The position numbers and the translations under genes are program-made. Of a stretch of DNA of 64,000 nt, positions 40,612 through 52,409 are shown piece after piece; the first letter of the stretch is position 1, and each line of letters starts with the position of its first letter. The stretch covers positions 1,860,001 to 1,924,000 of the forward strand of contig JARGSG010000189.1 in NCBI GenBank assembly GCA_030374805.1, written 5' to 3'. The notes below the pieces were generated by a model. The model worked only from the letters and a program-made list of their open reading frames with translations, did no database searches and was not told the DNA's origin. This DNA comes from Gracilaria gracilis (lineage: Eukaryota; Rhodophyta; Florideophyceae; Gracilariales; Gracilariaceae).

Positions 40612-41874
40612 ATGAATGTCTTGAACGCTTCAGAGATGTCCGTTGGAATTGGTGTGCAAAAAGTTTGTTTGTCCCTGCTATCGCCTTCAAATTACTTCAT
40701 GTTGTCGAAGAAGTTAGGAATCGCCTTGAAGAGCAACGGCTTGTGGTCCATCGTCAAAGGTACAGAGCTTGGACCCGGATTGCAAGAGGCTGGATATGAC
40801 AAATATGCTCGTAGAAAAGACACCGCTCTGTCCACCATCCTTTTTTTGGTCTACGATTCTTGTGTTGCTCCCGTCATGGAGATGACGGAACCGGCTGAAG
40901 TTTGGATAGTTCTGAAGTCCCAGTATCAGATTGTTAGCCAGGCTAGCAGAGATGCTCTACTTGACAAGTATCAGAGCATGCAGATGACTGCAGATGAGTC
41001 CGTGCTACAGTATCGTGCTCGTTTGGCAGAGTTGGAGTCGACCCTCATTGGAATTGGGTATTCGATTGATGATTCTGAGAAGCTTAGAGCACTCCTCCGA
41101 GGTGTACGTGAGGATCCACAGGTAACTGCAGAAGTAATCCGTAGCATGGAGAAGACTATTTCTGACGGATTGGCTCTTTTGATTTCAAAGGAAGCATCCT
41201 TGCAAAAGGATACGTCTGTTGATGACAGTGTGAAAGCTCTCAACGTCAAAGGCATCAATGGAAAGAAGAAGAAGTTCAAGTGCCACTACTGCGGTCGTCC
41301 CAAACACAAGAAGGCTGACTGCTATGACAACCCAGATTCTCCAAAGTATCGTCCAAGGAATGGCTTGAGTGGCACAGCAGACAAGGACAGCAGCGGTGCA
41401 GGCAGTTCCTCACATGTTGCTCGAGCTCTCGTTGCCGGTATCCCTGGATCGTGTGGCAAATGGTTCGTGGACTCTGGAGCTACTGAGCATATGTGTAACG
41501 AACAAAGCCCCTTTTCCGATGGCATAGATCAATCTTCGAAGTGTTTTGTAGAGATTAGAGATGGGACGAAGCTCGATGTGATGGAGAAAGGAACTGTACC
41601 GTGCGTTGCGGTTGTCTCTGGAAAACAGTTGTCTTTGAACCTCACTGAAGTACAGCTTGTACAGAAGCTGAGTTGCAACCTCTTATCTGTTAGTACCCTG
41701 CAGAGGAAAGGGTATAGTGCTGTGTTTGATGTGAATGACCGTGGCCAGAGAGTATGCAAAGTGTGGGATTCTAAGTCTGGAGAAACTGTTTTTTGGCAAT
41801 TGGAAGCAAGGACCATGGACTCTTTGAGGTTTTACTACGTCCCAGTCAGGGTCGTAGTACAGGCAACGCACTGA
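40612..41874 (+). CDS. Copia Gag with aspartic protease
   Basis: 420 codons from the ATG at 40,612. The first half is the UBN2/copia gag fold (AEVWIVLKSQYQ, LLDKYQSMQMTADESVLQY). CCHC knuckle CHYCGRPKHKKADC lies near residue 225. The protease WFVDSGATEHMC near 285 keeps the DSG triad, and LSCNLLSVSTLQRKGY is the usual flap-side segment. In related elements this runs into integrase in one frame. Here the frame shifts around 41,800-41,870, ending this ORF after a short unrelated tail. Confidence 0.85.
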   Translation: MNVLNASEMSVGIGVQKVCLSLLSPSNYFMLSKKLGIALKSNGLWSIVKGTELGPGLQEAGYDKYARRKDTALSTILFLVYDSCVAPVMEMTEPAEVWIVLKSQYQIVSQASRDALLDKYQSMQMTADESVLQYRARLAELESTLIGIGYSIDDSEKLRALLRGVREDPQVTAEVIRSMEKTISDGLALLISKEASLQKDTSVDDSVKALNVKGINGKKKKFKCHYCGRPKHKKADCYDNPDSPKYRPRNGLSGTADKDSSGAGSSSHVARALVAGIPGSCGKWFVDSGATEHMCNEQSPFSDGIDQSSKCFVEIRDGTKLDVMEKGTVPCVAVVSGKQLSLNLTEVQLVQKLSCNLLSVSTLQRKGYSAVFDVNDRGQRVCKVWDSKSGETVFWQLEARTMDSLRFYYVPVRVVVQATH

Positions 41875-44800
41875 TCACAGCATCCAATAACGAGAAAACA
41901 CTTCTGTGGCATAATCGACTTGGTAACATTTGTGCTGCACATTTGCGTGCAACCCTATCTTTGGTTGATGGTGTTGGAATCTTGACGGTCCGTGACTGGG
42001 AGAGTGGTGAAGCCTGCAGAATTTCGGAGTCAATTCGTGACGTGCGACCTAGATTGACTCGAAGTCGATGCAACGCACCAGGTGACCTTGTGCACACAGA
42101 TGTTGCAGGTTCGGTGAAGACTATATCTTTCGGTGGAGCAAAGTACTACGTTACACTTTATGATGAATTCAGTTCATACTCTATGGTTCGATTTCTGAGT
42201 CGTCGGTCCGAAGTTCAGCAAGCAGTTAAGGAGATGATACTCGAATTTGAGGCGGCTTGCCAGCGGCCAGCCAGAGCCGTTCGCATGGGTAACGCCAACG
42301 AATACTTATCTCATGAGCTGCAAAATTGGTTGAAGTACAGAGGCATAATTTCAGAACCGGCTCCTGCCTATAGTCCTGAATCGAATGGGAAGGCTGAAAG
42401 GCTGCACAGGATGTTGAATAACGCTGCCAGAGCACTTCTTTGCAATGTTACTAATCGCAATTACAGAGAGCGTTTTTGGGCAGAAGCGGTCTGTACGGCT
42501 AACTTCTTGAGGAACCGGACCTTTTCTAATGCAGTGACAACGGGGAAAAAGCCATTTGAAGCAGTTTGGAGCAGGAGGCCAAAGATGTCTCACATCAGAG
42601 CTTTTGGATCTACTGCATATGTTCACATCCCCAAGAAGCAGAGAGCAGGTAAGTTCACGAACACTGCAAAGAAGAGGATATTGGTCGGATTTGAGAGGGG
42701 AAATTCGTACAAGATATTCTATCCTGAATCCAGAACCTTCGTAATTTCCCGTGATGGGAAGTTTGATGAAAGATGATTGGATTTGGAAACTGGAAATGGT
42801 AATGAAGAAATCGTTGAACATTTGGAATTGGATGGTCTTTTTGGTGATCTGGATTCTGAAGTGGAAGATATGATTATGGAAGACACTGCAATCGAAGGCC
42901 ATGCCGAAGAAGTGGCGAGTGGTAATTAAGTCGAAGACAGTTCAATTTCAGTCGATGCCGATCCTCATCCCCCGCTCAGAAGATCATCTCGTCATCGTTC
43001 GGCACCACAGCGGTACTCTCCAGAAGCCTTTACGGCGAACTGTTTGTTGGCAGTCACGGAAGATAACCTTCAACAGACCTTCGAGCAGGCAACGCAGTCC
43101 TCTGAGAACGATGAGTGGCTGAAGGCGATGACAACTGAGGTGAATAATTTACAGGAAAGAGATATCATTGAACTGGTCACATGTCCCCCCAGTGTGCAAC
43201 CAATTGATTTTCGTTGGGTCTTTGATCGGAAGAGAAACTCCAAAGGTGATGTCACGAGACATAGGCCCCGAATTGTAGCAAAAGGCTTTATGCAGAAGTT
43301 CGGGATTGACTATGCCGAAATCTTTTCTCCCGTCGTCAAGTATGCCACCGTACGGCTGGTGCTATCTGTCATTGTTGACCAAGCGATGGAGTTTACTCGG
43401 ATAGACATCAAAGCAGCCTTTCTGTATGGACAGTTGGATGAAGAAGTGTCCATGAACCAGTTCCCTGGATTTGAGATAGAAGGGAATGAGAATCAGGTCT
43501 ACCGACTCAAACGCGCCATCTACGGCTTGAAACAGACGTGAAGAGCATTTCGAAATTTTACACATCCTATCTTGCTCGAGTTCGGGTTTAAGTGCTCCTA
43601 AGGTGATCCTGCTTTGTACTTCATGTACCACAAATCGTTTCTCATGGTACTGATAATTTACGTTGATGACGTACTTGTTGCTTGCCGTAGCCCGGAGGTG
43701 CTGAAGGAGGTCGTTTCGTTTTCGAAGACTCACGTAGATCTCCGTGTCGAGGAGGATGACGCATAGTTTCTTGGAATGACCATAACTCGAAGAGCAGATG
43801 GTACATTCAAGGTACATAACGCAACTATGGTTGATCACCTTCTGCGTCGATTTGGAATGGACTCCTGTGCACCTGTGAAAACTCCTATGATCCTAAAATA
43901 CGCTTTGGACAAAGAGAATGATGCCAAAGTCGAAGTTCATGCTTTCAGAGAACTAGTGGGGGCTTTGATTTACATTTCCAACACTTGTCGACCCGACGTT
44001 GCGTTTGCAGTGAGCTATCTCAACCGCTTTATGGACACGTTTGGAGAACAGCACTGGAATTCGACTAAGCGAGTTTTACGGTACTTGAAGGGGACTAGTC
44101 ATGTTGGACTGGTGTTTAGAAAGAGTGATGTCAGAATGAGAGGGTTCTCAGATTCATAATTTGCTGGAGATACAATCGATCGAAATTCAACCGGCGGGTT
44201 TGTGTTTGTGAACTCTGGTGCTGCTGTGAGCTGGCGCTCGAAGAAACAACCTCTCGTGGCGCAGTCTACAGTTGAAGCAGGATACGTCTCTCCCGCTGCT
44301 GCTGTTCGAGAGTCTCTTTGGCTCGGTTCAATAATGGTCTAAATTGGTCTTCGGCAACAGAAAAGTACAGTAGACCCTTGGTATACGGGTACCGCGTAAG
44401 ATGGATATCCAGCATATTAGGATATGGTAGCCATCTACGCGAGCGAGAACCCGCTTTGGGTAACTTTAGGAATGATTGCTTAGGATACGGATATAGAAAT
44501 AATGTAGGAGAACTGGAAAAAGCAAATGTTACATAAAACAGAGGTTTTATGATACAATGCCCCCTTGTTGTAAGGATATATTATTTAATTATAAGGTTTT
44601 TCTCCTATGTAGTTCATAAATTTTTACCGCAATAGCCACCAACCGCGGTTGCACGTAAACGGCTAGAACCCAATAATTATAAAAAAGACTGTGTCGAAGA
44701 AGACAGAAACACTACGTTGTTGGAAGAGTTGGCAATTGAGGACAAGCTGAGGTACTTGGCTGTTGTGCTTCTGACTTTAGAGGAGGAAAAGGAAGGTAAC

Positions 44801-45266
44801 AGTCAAGCTGTACTACTTCTAAGAAGAACCCAAAGTTGGTTACTCATTCGACGTATTTCCAATATGACGTTTTCTCGCATAACGTCGTTCTTTGGGGCTC
44901 AGTAGGAGCTCGAAACTCTATGCTAAACTACATCAAGACTTCCCTCGTTTTATCCCTAACCGCCTTAGAAGGATGCGAATGCTGTCCATGCTCCGCATCC
45001 TTCTAACAAGGGTTTACTGTATAATTCTTGGTTGTGATAATCAAGAAGCTATCAGTTTGGGCACTGATTTTGTGTGTAGGGAACGCACGAAACACATTGA
45101 TATTCGATATCACTTTGTTCGAGATCATTTGAAGAAGGGTTACGTGAAGTTAATTTATGTGGACACTGATTCAATGACTGCAGATGCTTTGACGAAGCCG
45201 CTGAACACAGGAAGCCACTACAAGCATAGCCAGAACATGGGAATTGATCTGTATAAGACTGTTTAG
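41793..45266 (+). pseudogene. Copia pol (IN-RT-RH), interrupted by stops and a MITE
   Basis: One reading frame throughout, counted across the 652-bp insertion plus its 2-bp duplication. Pre-integrase: LLWHNRLGNICAAHL. Integrase: first Asp in VHTDVAG; the second motif reads VRMGNANEYLS, so the Asp of R.DNG.E is lost; last Glu in NGKAERLHRML. RT: FRWVFDRKRN, HRPRIVAKGFMQKFGIDY, DIKAAFLYGQLDEEV and intact YVDDVLVA. RNase H: STGGFVFVNSGAAVSWRSKK, LGCDNQEAISLG, KHIDIRYHFVRD. Stops: TGA 42,774; TAA 42,927; TGA 43,539; TAA 43,599; TAG 43,764; TAA 44,157; TAA 44,340. No frameshifting indel is seen after 41,870. Inactive. Confidence 0.88.
44368..45019. mobile_element. TA-flanked inverted-repeat element (pogo/mariner-like MITE)
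   Basis: 652 bp inserted in the copia RNase H region. Left end CAGTAGACCCTTGGTA, right end (complement) CAGTAAACCCTTGTTA: 13 of 16 identical. TA sits on both sides (44,366-44,367 and 45,020-45,021). CAGT ends plus a TA duplication point to the pogo/Tc1-mariner group. Removing the insert with one TA restores the copia frame from the Lys-Ser before it into ILGCDNQEAI. A 13-bp palindrome (ttagaaggatgcg / cgcatccttctaa) lies just inside the right end. No transposase domain is seen, only short frames, so it is non-autonomous. Confidence 0.8.
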
Positions 45267-45269
45267 AAT

Positions 45270-45278
45270 GAGGGGAAG
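45270..45278 (+). other. Polypurine tract of the copia element
   Basis: GAGGGGAAG lies immediately before the 3' LTR, right after the end of the RNase H frame. Confidence 0.7.
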
Positions 45279-45518
45279 TGTTACTGATAGCGAATTGTTG
45301 TTTAATGTGATACAGTGAATTTTTCACGTTATAGTTTACATTCCACACAGACTATTTACAAACACTTGTCTATGTTGAATTGTTGCGTGAAGTTATAATA
45401 TCTACCAAATATCAATCTGATATCTGGAGCTGACAATACGTTTGTCTCTATATAAGAGCAAGTTCGGATGTGTCTTGAGTAAAAAGAACGAGCTAAGCTC
45501 TTCGTCGTAATCGTATAA
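45279..45518 (+). repeat. 3' LTR of the copia element
   Basis: Begins TGTTACTGATAG and ends ATCGTATAA, followed by ccaat. About 86% identical to the 5' LTR by hand count. Confidence 0.85.
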
Positions 45519-45523
45519 CCAAT

Positions 45524-46318
45524 AAACTTTAAAAATAACGTTGTACAAAAACGGATCTGACTCAAGCTGAATAAAATTTCTCACATGCGTTTTTTTAAGA
45601 ATGCAGGGATACAATACACAAAATTTTCGCTACAAATCCTCTCTCCTGAAAAACTTTGATGACTTTAAAAGTCAAAAAAGCTTAGAGATGATCTTAGTTG
45701 AAGTAAATAGTGTGTGCACAATTTCGGAGTCGCTGCCGAGCTATAACTGAAGCTTGTGCCAACACTAATGAAATAAACTAACTAAAATAGATCCACTTAT
45801 AGTGGTACTTACCCACAGGCCACAGCGCCCATTGGGAATTTGGGTGGCCAGCCCTTCGGCTGATCCGAATTCTACATGTATTTTCCATTAGAGCGGTTCT
45901 TACTATTCAAATACTTCTACTAGGAGCAATCGATTGAATTGTTAGGATACGACAAGAAAGTGATAAACTTCCATCAAAGGGCGTTGCCCCACACTTTTTC
46001 GTTTTTAGGCGGAAGTGTCACGTCTAAGATGGAATCAACGGTGGCAACCATGGAGGATAGAATCACGTCCTTGTTCGGCTCGCCGGAAAATTCTCCTTTG
46101 CTACCAGCGCGCACTCTTTCAACTGCAGTTACCAACGCTTCAATGCTTTCTCCCGACACCTTGGTACAACTCAACCTTCTTTCTCCAACACCAATCCTCG
46201 ATCTAACCATGAGCAGAAACCAACAACCCTACACAGAAAGATTCACCTGATTCAGTTCCATGTCCTTACCAAAAAAGAGCAACACACTGGTGCAAATCAG
46301 TTACAACCGTCCGGGAAG
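45524..46318. other. No confident gene
   Basis: Between the copia element and the second gypsy relic. A 103-codon frame at 45,939-46,250 (Ser/Thr/Pro-rich) shows no domain. The 3' LTR of the second gypsy element would be expected about here, but I cannot recognise one. Confidence 0.3.
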
Positions 46319-47840
46319 GTGGACATTACTTCCAAAGTAGGGGCGTCAACCGGCTCCAGGGCCGCTGGCACTTGGCCGTCCTACGACTCTCTCGTAAGGC
46401 TCAATCCGAAGAACTGGCAACAGGAGATGCATCGCTGCCTTGCTACGTGGTTCCACCCGATATCAGTTTTCGACGACGAGCTGATTTCTCAGTATGTAGA
46501 CGGCAGCGAGCGTCTTCCTGGGGAACTGACGGTCATTATCACGACTTTGTGGGATTTGTGCTGACGCGTTGCGGTGCTTGCACACCAGAATCTCCACTAT
46601 GTGGGCGAGTTCCGAGCTCAGATTCATGCCTCGCTCTTGCGGATTGAATACCAACGGCGAAACCGGGCTTCTTTCGAGTTCTTAATCCCGCCAGATATGA
46701 GGTACGACATCGAGCAGTACCACACTCGCGGGAGAGAAGCTATTGCGGCCGCCTGTCGCCGTTACAGAGTTTTGCTTGTCGAGGATTCCCGTCTGTCTAA
46801 CAAGAAGCCCTGTGTTGGCAAAGAGCGATCATTCGGACCGAATTTTGCTATCTAGCGCGTCGTTACCGATCTTCCGTCGTTCAGGAATTCATCCACTTCG
46901 AGCTTCGCTGCCACATCCGGCTCGGGTACTTCATTCCGTATCAAAACTTCAAAGTGGAGCGTATCGCTCCCACTCACCGACAAGGTTGGTTTTTCTCTCT
47001 CCCGGGCTAGTAGGCTCAGCTTGAGGCATGCTGGAAATGCTATATCGAGTTACCCTCGGTCTTCACCTATTTAGTGTCATACCTTCTCACGGATCCGCGT
47101 AGCCGGCTTTGGTAGGTGGTCGTTCCCGAATGGGCTGTCCGTGCTGCGGCCTATATCCTCAGAGAGGCATACGACCAGTACTGACTGTGGTTCCTTCCTC
47201 CGCACGTGCGGACTGGTATCCTTCAACTGGGTATCACCATCTCCCTTTGGTTTCAGGCTAGCGCCGAAGAAGTCCTCGAACTCCTCGATTATATCGATAG
47301 TATTTACTGGAAAACAGTCCCGATCGGGCAGAGTGGCTAGCTCGCCGGTGCTGGTGGACATGGCCCAGGCATGGGACGCAATACCGCAATGGCGGGATAT
47401 ATCATCTACTTCGATCCGTGGGAAGAACGGTAAATTTTTGCTGGCGAGGCGGCAGAACTCCGGAACTCTCGGAAGGACATCCCAGTCGGTCACCCGATTG
47501 GGTTCGTCGATCCAGATGATTATTACCGCTCTAGCGGGGTGAGTGAAACAATGTTGGACGGTGAACCTGACGTGGCGGGGGATGATGACGACGCGATGGT
47601 TGTCGGCGGTCCTACAGACGATGAAGATCCTGTTCCACATGAGTCTGAGCCAGCTGTTGAATCTTCCGCGTCAGCTTCGGCTGCTCCGGCATCCACGGTG
47701 GCTGTACTTCCCAGACGTCTGAAAATCCCGGGGCCGTGATCGCACAGTTCCTCAGAGAGGCAGGACTGGGCGCCGATACGGAGACCGGCGACTTGGTCGC
47801 AATGCGGGAAGGCCTTGCGCAAAGCCTTGGCTTTTTGTAA
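46319..47840 (+). pseudogene. Decayed homologue of the gypsy antisense ORF
   Basis: Conceptual translation of the plus strand, switching frames, matches the 708-aa antisense ORF in order. Around 46,890-47,090: FKVERIAPTHRQGW, then IELPSVFTYLVSYLLTDPRS (compare SLSVPTSPVLAYFGSYITRN). Around 47,119-47,180: VVPEWAVRAAAYILREAYD (compare ALAEWAVLVAILALQAARD). Around 47,186-47,330: FLPPHVRTGILQLGI and AEEVLELLDYIDSIYW (compare FIPPRVIRDIRLFGLG and IEQLESLLTQVESFPW). An acidic/Pro linker (47,539-47,740) and a helical end, AQFLREAGLGADTETGDLVA, follow. The upstream part 46,319-46,855 holds FEFLIPPDMRYDIEQY and has a TGA at 46,562. It lies left of, and opposite to, the pol relic, exactly as in the intact element. 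Confidence 0.6.
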
Positions 47841-48108
47841 CCTCCAATTGAAGGGAATGACAACAACCAGTAAGACTAGGTCCAAATAGTATCAAGTAAA
47901 CCACCTGCTTGTGAGTTTCTTCCGTCCAAGATGTGTGTTTGTAGTTCTCGGTAGTGAAACGAGTGCTTTAGTGATGCGCACAAAAATGCACAGAACTTCC
48001 GAGAGGGAAAACCATGCTTGCCATGTGACGACCAGCAAGCTGGGTGGAAACCTCTTTGGGGTTTGTTCGGAAAACAATAGGCACGACCATGGTCGGTGTA
48101 TCAACGCG

Positions 48109-48294
48109 CTAGTGGTGAAATCTTCCCGTCCATGACGTGTGTTCTTCAACTCTTTCCGTTTTCACGGTTCCATCATTCCACTTGGGCGTTTCCCAGCGTC
48201 GCTGGAGGGGCTGTTCCCATTCGACGGTGATATTGAACCACCCTTGAACGTTGAAGGTGCTCAATCGGCTCGGCGGTGTGCTGAGCCGGATCAT
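48109..48294 (-). pseudogene. Chromodomain-like end of second gypsy pol (weak)
   Basis: NITVEWEQPLQRRWETPKW and the following W-containing segment parallel the KYTVRWYGWG…EPP…SYWNRKG end of the intact pol, at the equivalent distance from the antisense ORF relic. Short and diverged, so only suggestive. Between here and 49,470 there are long Arg/Ala-rich frames without recognisable domains. Confidence 0.3.
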
Positions 48295-49474
48295 ACCCGT
48301 ACCAACAAACGTGGTAGCGAAGTATACCCTCCCGATTCTAGGAATTCCAGGCTATTCGGTCGACCATGTACTCCCATACATACACCATTCGGCCTTGCCG
48401 AGTTGTCATTATCGCTGCGCGTCCACCGCCCTGGGAAGGGGGACTCCCTGACTCAGATGTTGCTCCGCGCGTCGCGATTGATCGAGTGATTCTTCGTAGA
48501 GGTGGAGGTTCCGTTCGGTGTACCGCAAGTCTGAATGCTGCGGGGCGTAAAGCCAGTCTGCGTGCTTCAACCCGTTTTGGCGGTGGTTCCGACGAGCTCG
48601 TCTCGGCTTTCCCGCCTTGTGCTCGAGTGCTGCAGCGCCGCGCGCGTTCTCCGTGATTGTACGTGACTTCACCGGCGTGTGGCAGCGGTGCGCCGTGAGG
48701 CGCTGCGCCTCCCTTGACAGGGTATCCTTCACGGCACGTGCGAAGTGGGGGTGCCGTGACGATCCGTTTTGAACGGCTGCTTCCGGCGACTCCGAGTTCC
48801 TTGTGGGGCTTTCAGCAGCGCTGGGTGCAGCGCGTGCCGCACCCATTACTTGGGTAATTTTCATGTCCAGTAGCTTTTCTTCACCGTCCATGACGGGATT
48901 ATCATCCCAGGTGACCGGTCTCTTCTGCCGATGATGTCAGGGTCTACCGAGACGCTCGGAACTTGCGCAACAGCGCATGGCTTCGCGATGCCGTGCTCCC
49001 TTGGTCTAGGGGTTGCCATCTTGCGTCCACAGTTGGTTTCAGCGCCACGTCCGCCGTTACGGTTGACACGTGCAACCGATTGTTCGGATCCGGCCCCAGC
49101 GGGGTTAGTTCCAAGTCTTAAAGCTGCGCTGGTACCATGCGCTTCTTCTTGTACGTCCTCCGCCTGTGGCGTGGCTATGCTTCCCGCATTCGGGCCTGAC
49201 AAACCAGACGCGGTGGGTTCTCAAAAATGAAACGCCTTGTCTGGCGGGATTTCCGTTGTGGCAACGTATGTCATGGTGTCATCTTTCGGTTGCGACAGCG
49301 ATTTACATTCAGCAGATTTGAACTATTCCCCCTCCTTAGATAGAGCGGCGGGGATGAGTTTGAGTGTTCCGCAGCGCGGGTAGCGTCCACACGAGCGGTT
49401 TGAGTCGTAGGTGGGCCACTCTGGCCGGGAGTATGTTCCAATGTCGTCTGTTTGTCTGATTCTATTGGAAAGTC

Positions 49475-50518
49475 TCACAGTCTCCGGCTTGGGTGCGGTA
49501 GAAATAAACGGCGATTCACCAAGATTGTCTTGGGGGTTTTTGATTTCGTAGACACGGGACTGGTAGGTGCCAGTACGACCTCAGGCAAGGGTGGCAAGGC
49601 CAAAACTACGCGATTGCCAGAAGTCCGCTCATGCACGTCTTCTATTTGCAGTACCACTATGTCCTCCGTGACGAAGATTACCCTGAACGGTCCATCCGCC
49701 CCGGGCGAGAGCTTATGTTGTTTTTCCTTTTCAGGATTATAGTGTTCCTTCCGTACGAATACGTAGTTGCCCGCCTTAATTGGCGGCATTGTCCTTCCTT
49801 GCAAGCGAGAATCGAAATCACGTTTGTGAGTGGCTTGAGCCCTTGCTATGGACTGGCGAGTTGCGGGTACCAACTTGGGACGCCAATGCTTCCATTTCTG
49901 GCTCAGTCACCGACAGAGGAAAAAATTACCCAGCCTAGGCTGTGACTCCAATGCCACAGGCGGGAGAGTACGGATTAGTACTAACTCAGACGGTGAAACA
50001 CCGGTAGTTCTATGTACCTGCGTGTTGTACGCGAACGTCAAGCCATCCGTGTTCAAGTCCAATTGTTTTAGGTGATCATCAATGTAAGAACGAAGAGATG
50101 CTAGCATCGTCCGGTTGAACCGTTCGACTTGCCCGTTACTCTGGGGGTGGTATGTTGTAGTGAACAGGCGATTCACGTCCAAGATGCGGCAGACATCTGG
50201 GAAAATTCTCAATGCGAAGTGTTTCCCGTTATCGGAGAGTACCTGAACCGGCGGATCGTAGACGAAGACCTAGTGCTTCACAAAGGCCTGGGCTACAGTG
50301 AAAGCGGTGACCCTCTTTAGAGAGATAGTCTGAACCGGTTTCGAGAAACGATCCGTGATAACCAGAGAAAACTTGTGGCCTCTCTTGTTCGTCAAGATTG
50401 GTCCGAGTATATAGATTACGAGACTCCGGAGGGGCGCCTTCGCGGGAAATAATTTCATTTTCTTTGATTTCTTCCGGAGTTTGGCCCGGTTTTTTGGGCA
50501 CTCAGTGCTGAACCGCAC
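49475..50518 (-). pseudogene. Second gypsy copy: integrase
   Basis: Read leftwards: CPKNRAKLRKKSKKMKLFPA and LVIYILGPILTNKRGHKF (first catalytic Asp replaced by Tyr), FSLVITDRFSKPVQTI, then VLSDNGKHF (second Asp kept), TTTYHPQSNGQVERFNRT (Glu kept), TFAYNTQVHRTTGVSPSELV and, in the post-core frame, GNYVFVRKEHYNPEKEKQ and GADGPFRVIFVTED. Frame changes lie near 50,220 and 49,890. More similar to the third copy than to the intact element. Confidence 0.75.
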
Positions 50519-50626
50519 TCTTGCTTAGCTATCGACCGCCATGGAGGGCAAGTTGAAGTCCCTTCTCAGGGTTAAGTATAAATTCCTTCGACCTGTGTGG
50601 CCACCCACCTTCGCGTAATGCGAAAC

Positions 50627-50941
50627 TTAGAGTATCCACGTCTGCAGCTTGTGAGGCACCACCACTTGTGGGTTAGAATCAACCGTTCTTACGGGATAGC
50701 CGATGTCGTCTACCTCAAATGGAAGAACTGGACTTCCGTTTAAACGAGCACGAATGCGCACGCAGAAAAGGTCGCCTTGTTGTTTTCGGATCATTTCCTC
50801 CGGTGTTATTGGGACAAAATTACCCGATAGGAGCTTGTCAGCCTCATTCTCGTTTGCAACGAGTAGTTCGTCCAATTTATCGTCGAATTCCCAATTTTCT
50901 GGCCAAACGTCGAGTTCAATTGCCAGATCTTCCGTTTCCAC
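50627..50941 (-). pseudogene. Second gypsy copy: RNase H-integrase linker
   Basis: ITPEEMIRKQQGDLFCVRIR and NGSPVLPFEVDDIGYPVRTV parallel ITREEFLREQANDVYCRSLM and NFDVDRNGFLVRRAP in the intact pol. RNase H itself (about 50,950-51,550) is too decayed to call motif by motif. Confidence 0.55.
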
Positions 50942-51582
50942 CTCGTCTGTGACGAAACAAGGAATCTCATCATCTCCCTAGAGGAGGGCTTTGCCTTTCG
51001 TCGATAATCTCGACAGTGAGTCGGTTTGCTTTTTCAGCGTCCCTTCCTTATAAACGACTTGAAAATCGAATTTCGATAAGCGCAGCCTCCATCGCATGAG
51101 TCATCTCGAAGAGTCGAAGATGTTCACTGACCATCTGAGCGAGAAATGAGCCGTAATCCGTGAACACGGTAGCGTGCACACCCATAAGATAAGAGCGAAG
51201 AGTTGCCAGAGCCCGCACAACGACAAGGCACTCTTTTTACGAAGCGGATTAATTCAGGTCATGAACGTTGGGCGAGCGCGACTAGTAATTATTGGGGCTG
51301 GCGTTACCCTTCGAGGGTGGTTTGGAAAAGAGCGCAACCGGCTTGCTAGTCGCCCGAGTCCGTGTCCACGGATAACGGTAGTCCGGGTTTAGGCAACGAT
51401 AAAATCGGACCAGTCGCGACAGCCTCTTTTAAAGAGTTAAACGTCTTGGTCTCGACAGGCTTGCAGGGGTCCAGTCTCGGTGGCTGGTTTTTCCGCAGTA
51501 GTGCGTTGAGGGGCGCCGCGGCATTGGAAAAGTGCGAGGCAAACTGTCAATAGACGTTGACCAATACCAAGAAGGAGCGCAA

Positions 51583-52409
51583 TTACGTTTGGGTTCGCAG
51601 TTCCTTCGCCTTGGAAAGGGACTTCACTCGAACTTCTTCGATCCACAACCGTTCTGGACGGATAATGTGGCCCAGGTACTTCAGAGTGTCTGTGAAGAAC
51701 TCAGAGTTCCTCAGCTGGAGGGAAATTCCTGCGTCATGCAGTGTAATCATGCCCTCTCTGACGTTGGTTTGGTGATCGTCCAGATTACTGCGGAAGACAA
51801 TTATGTCATTTAGGTAACTTGGACACGTTCGCCTCACAAAGCGGTTCAATAAAATGTCGATAGCACGCTGAAATATGGCGGGGCATTGGTGAGACCAAAC
51901 GGCAAACGCTTGAACCCGAAGGGGCAATAGGGGCATACAAACGCTGTCTTGTTGCGGTCTTCCTCCCTTACGAGGACTTTCCAACACCCCCAATTGGCTT
52001 CCAATGCCGTGAATACGGTTGCGTTTCCCAGCGAATCGATGCACACGTCCATACGAGAGATAGGGCACGTATCTCTGATCGTCACGGCATTGAGCCGGCG
52101 TCGTTCAATACAATAACTCCAGGTTCCATCGGCCTTGATTGCAAGTACCACTGGAGATGCCCAGGGCGACTGAGCAGGTTCAAGCATGCCTGCGTGGAGC
52201 ATCTTGTCTACTTGGAACCTTTTCTCTTCGCGAGCCCTCGGCCTTGCCGTGTAAGAGGGATGAAAAACGGGTCGCGTGTCCGATAATAAATCAATCTGGT
52301 GTTTCCTTGTACTAATCTCACCAAGAAATCCATCCCAAACTGGGGTAAATTCCCGTAACATGTCTCTCAATAATTCACAGTGTGATTCCGGCACATTCAC
52401 CCAGTGATT
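51583..52409 (-). pseudogene. Second gypsy copy: reverse transcriptase
   Basis: PESHCELLRDMLREFTPVWD, STRKHQIDLLSDTRPVFHPS, SPWASPVVLAIKADGTW, DVCIDSLGNATVFTALEANW and RLPFGLTNAPPYF follow RT order. The active site reads YLNDIIVF, so the first Asp of the YxDD box is Asn. The end, LQLRNSEFFTDTLKYLGHII, is in a second frame. At about 52,410 it is interrupted by a DNA transposon; upstream pol sequence resumes at 54,482. Confidence 0.75.

Larger units (their letters stand above)
40263..45518 (+). mobile_element. Ty1/copia LTR retrotransposon, defective
   Basis: 240-bp LTRs (40,263-40,502 and 45,279-45,518), flanked by CAAAT and CCAAT (target duplication with one change). Order: LTR, half-tRNA primer site, gag with zinc knuckle and protease, integrase, RT, RNase H, polypurine tract, LTR. 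The LTRs differ at about 33 of 240 positions by eye, so it is older than the neighbouring Ty3 element. Pol carries seven stop codons and a 652-bp inverted-repeat insertion. Confidence 0.9.

Noticed and set aside
42774..44342. Reassigned stop codons as an explanation of the copia frame
   Set aside because: All three stop codons occur and intact genes nearby end normally; decay is simpler, and an integrase Asp is also lost.
47077..47640. Minus-strand frame of 187 codons at the antisense ORF relic
   Set aside because: The plus-strand frames here match the antisense ORF in order; the minus frame has no similarity to pol.
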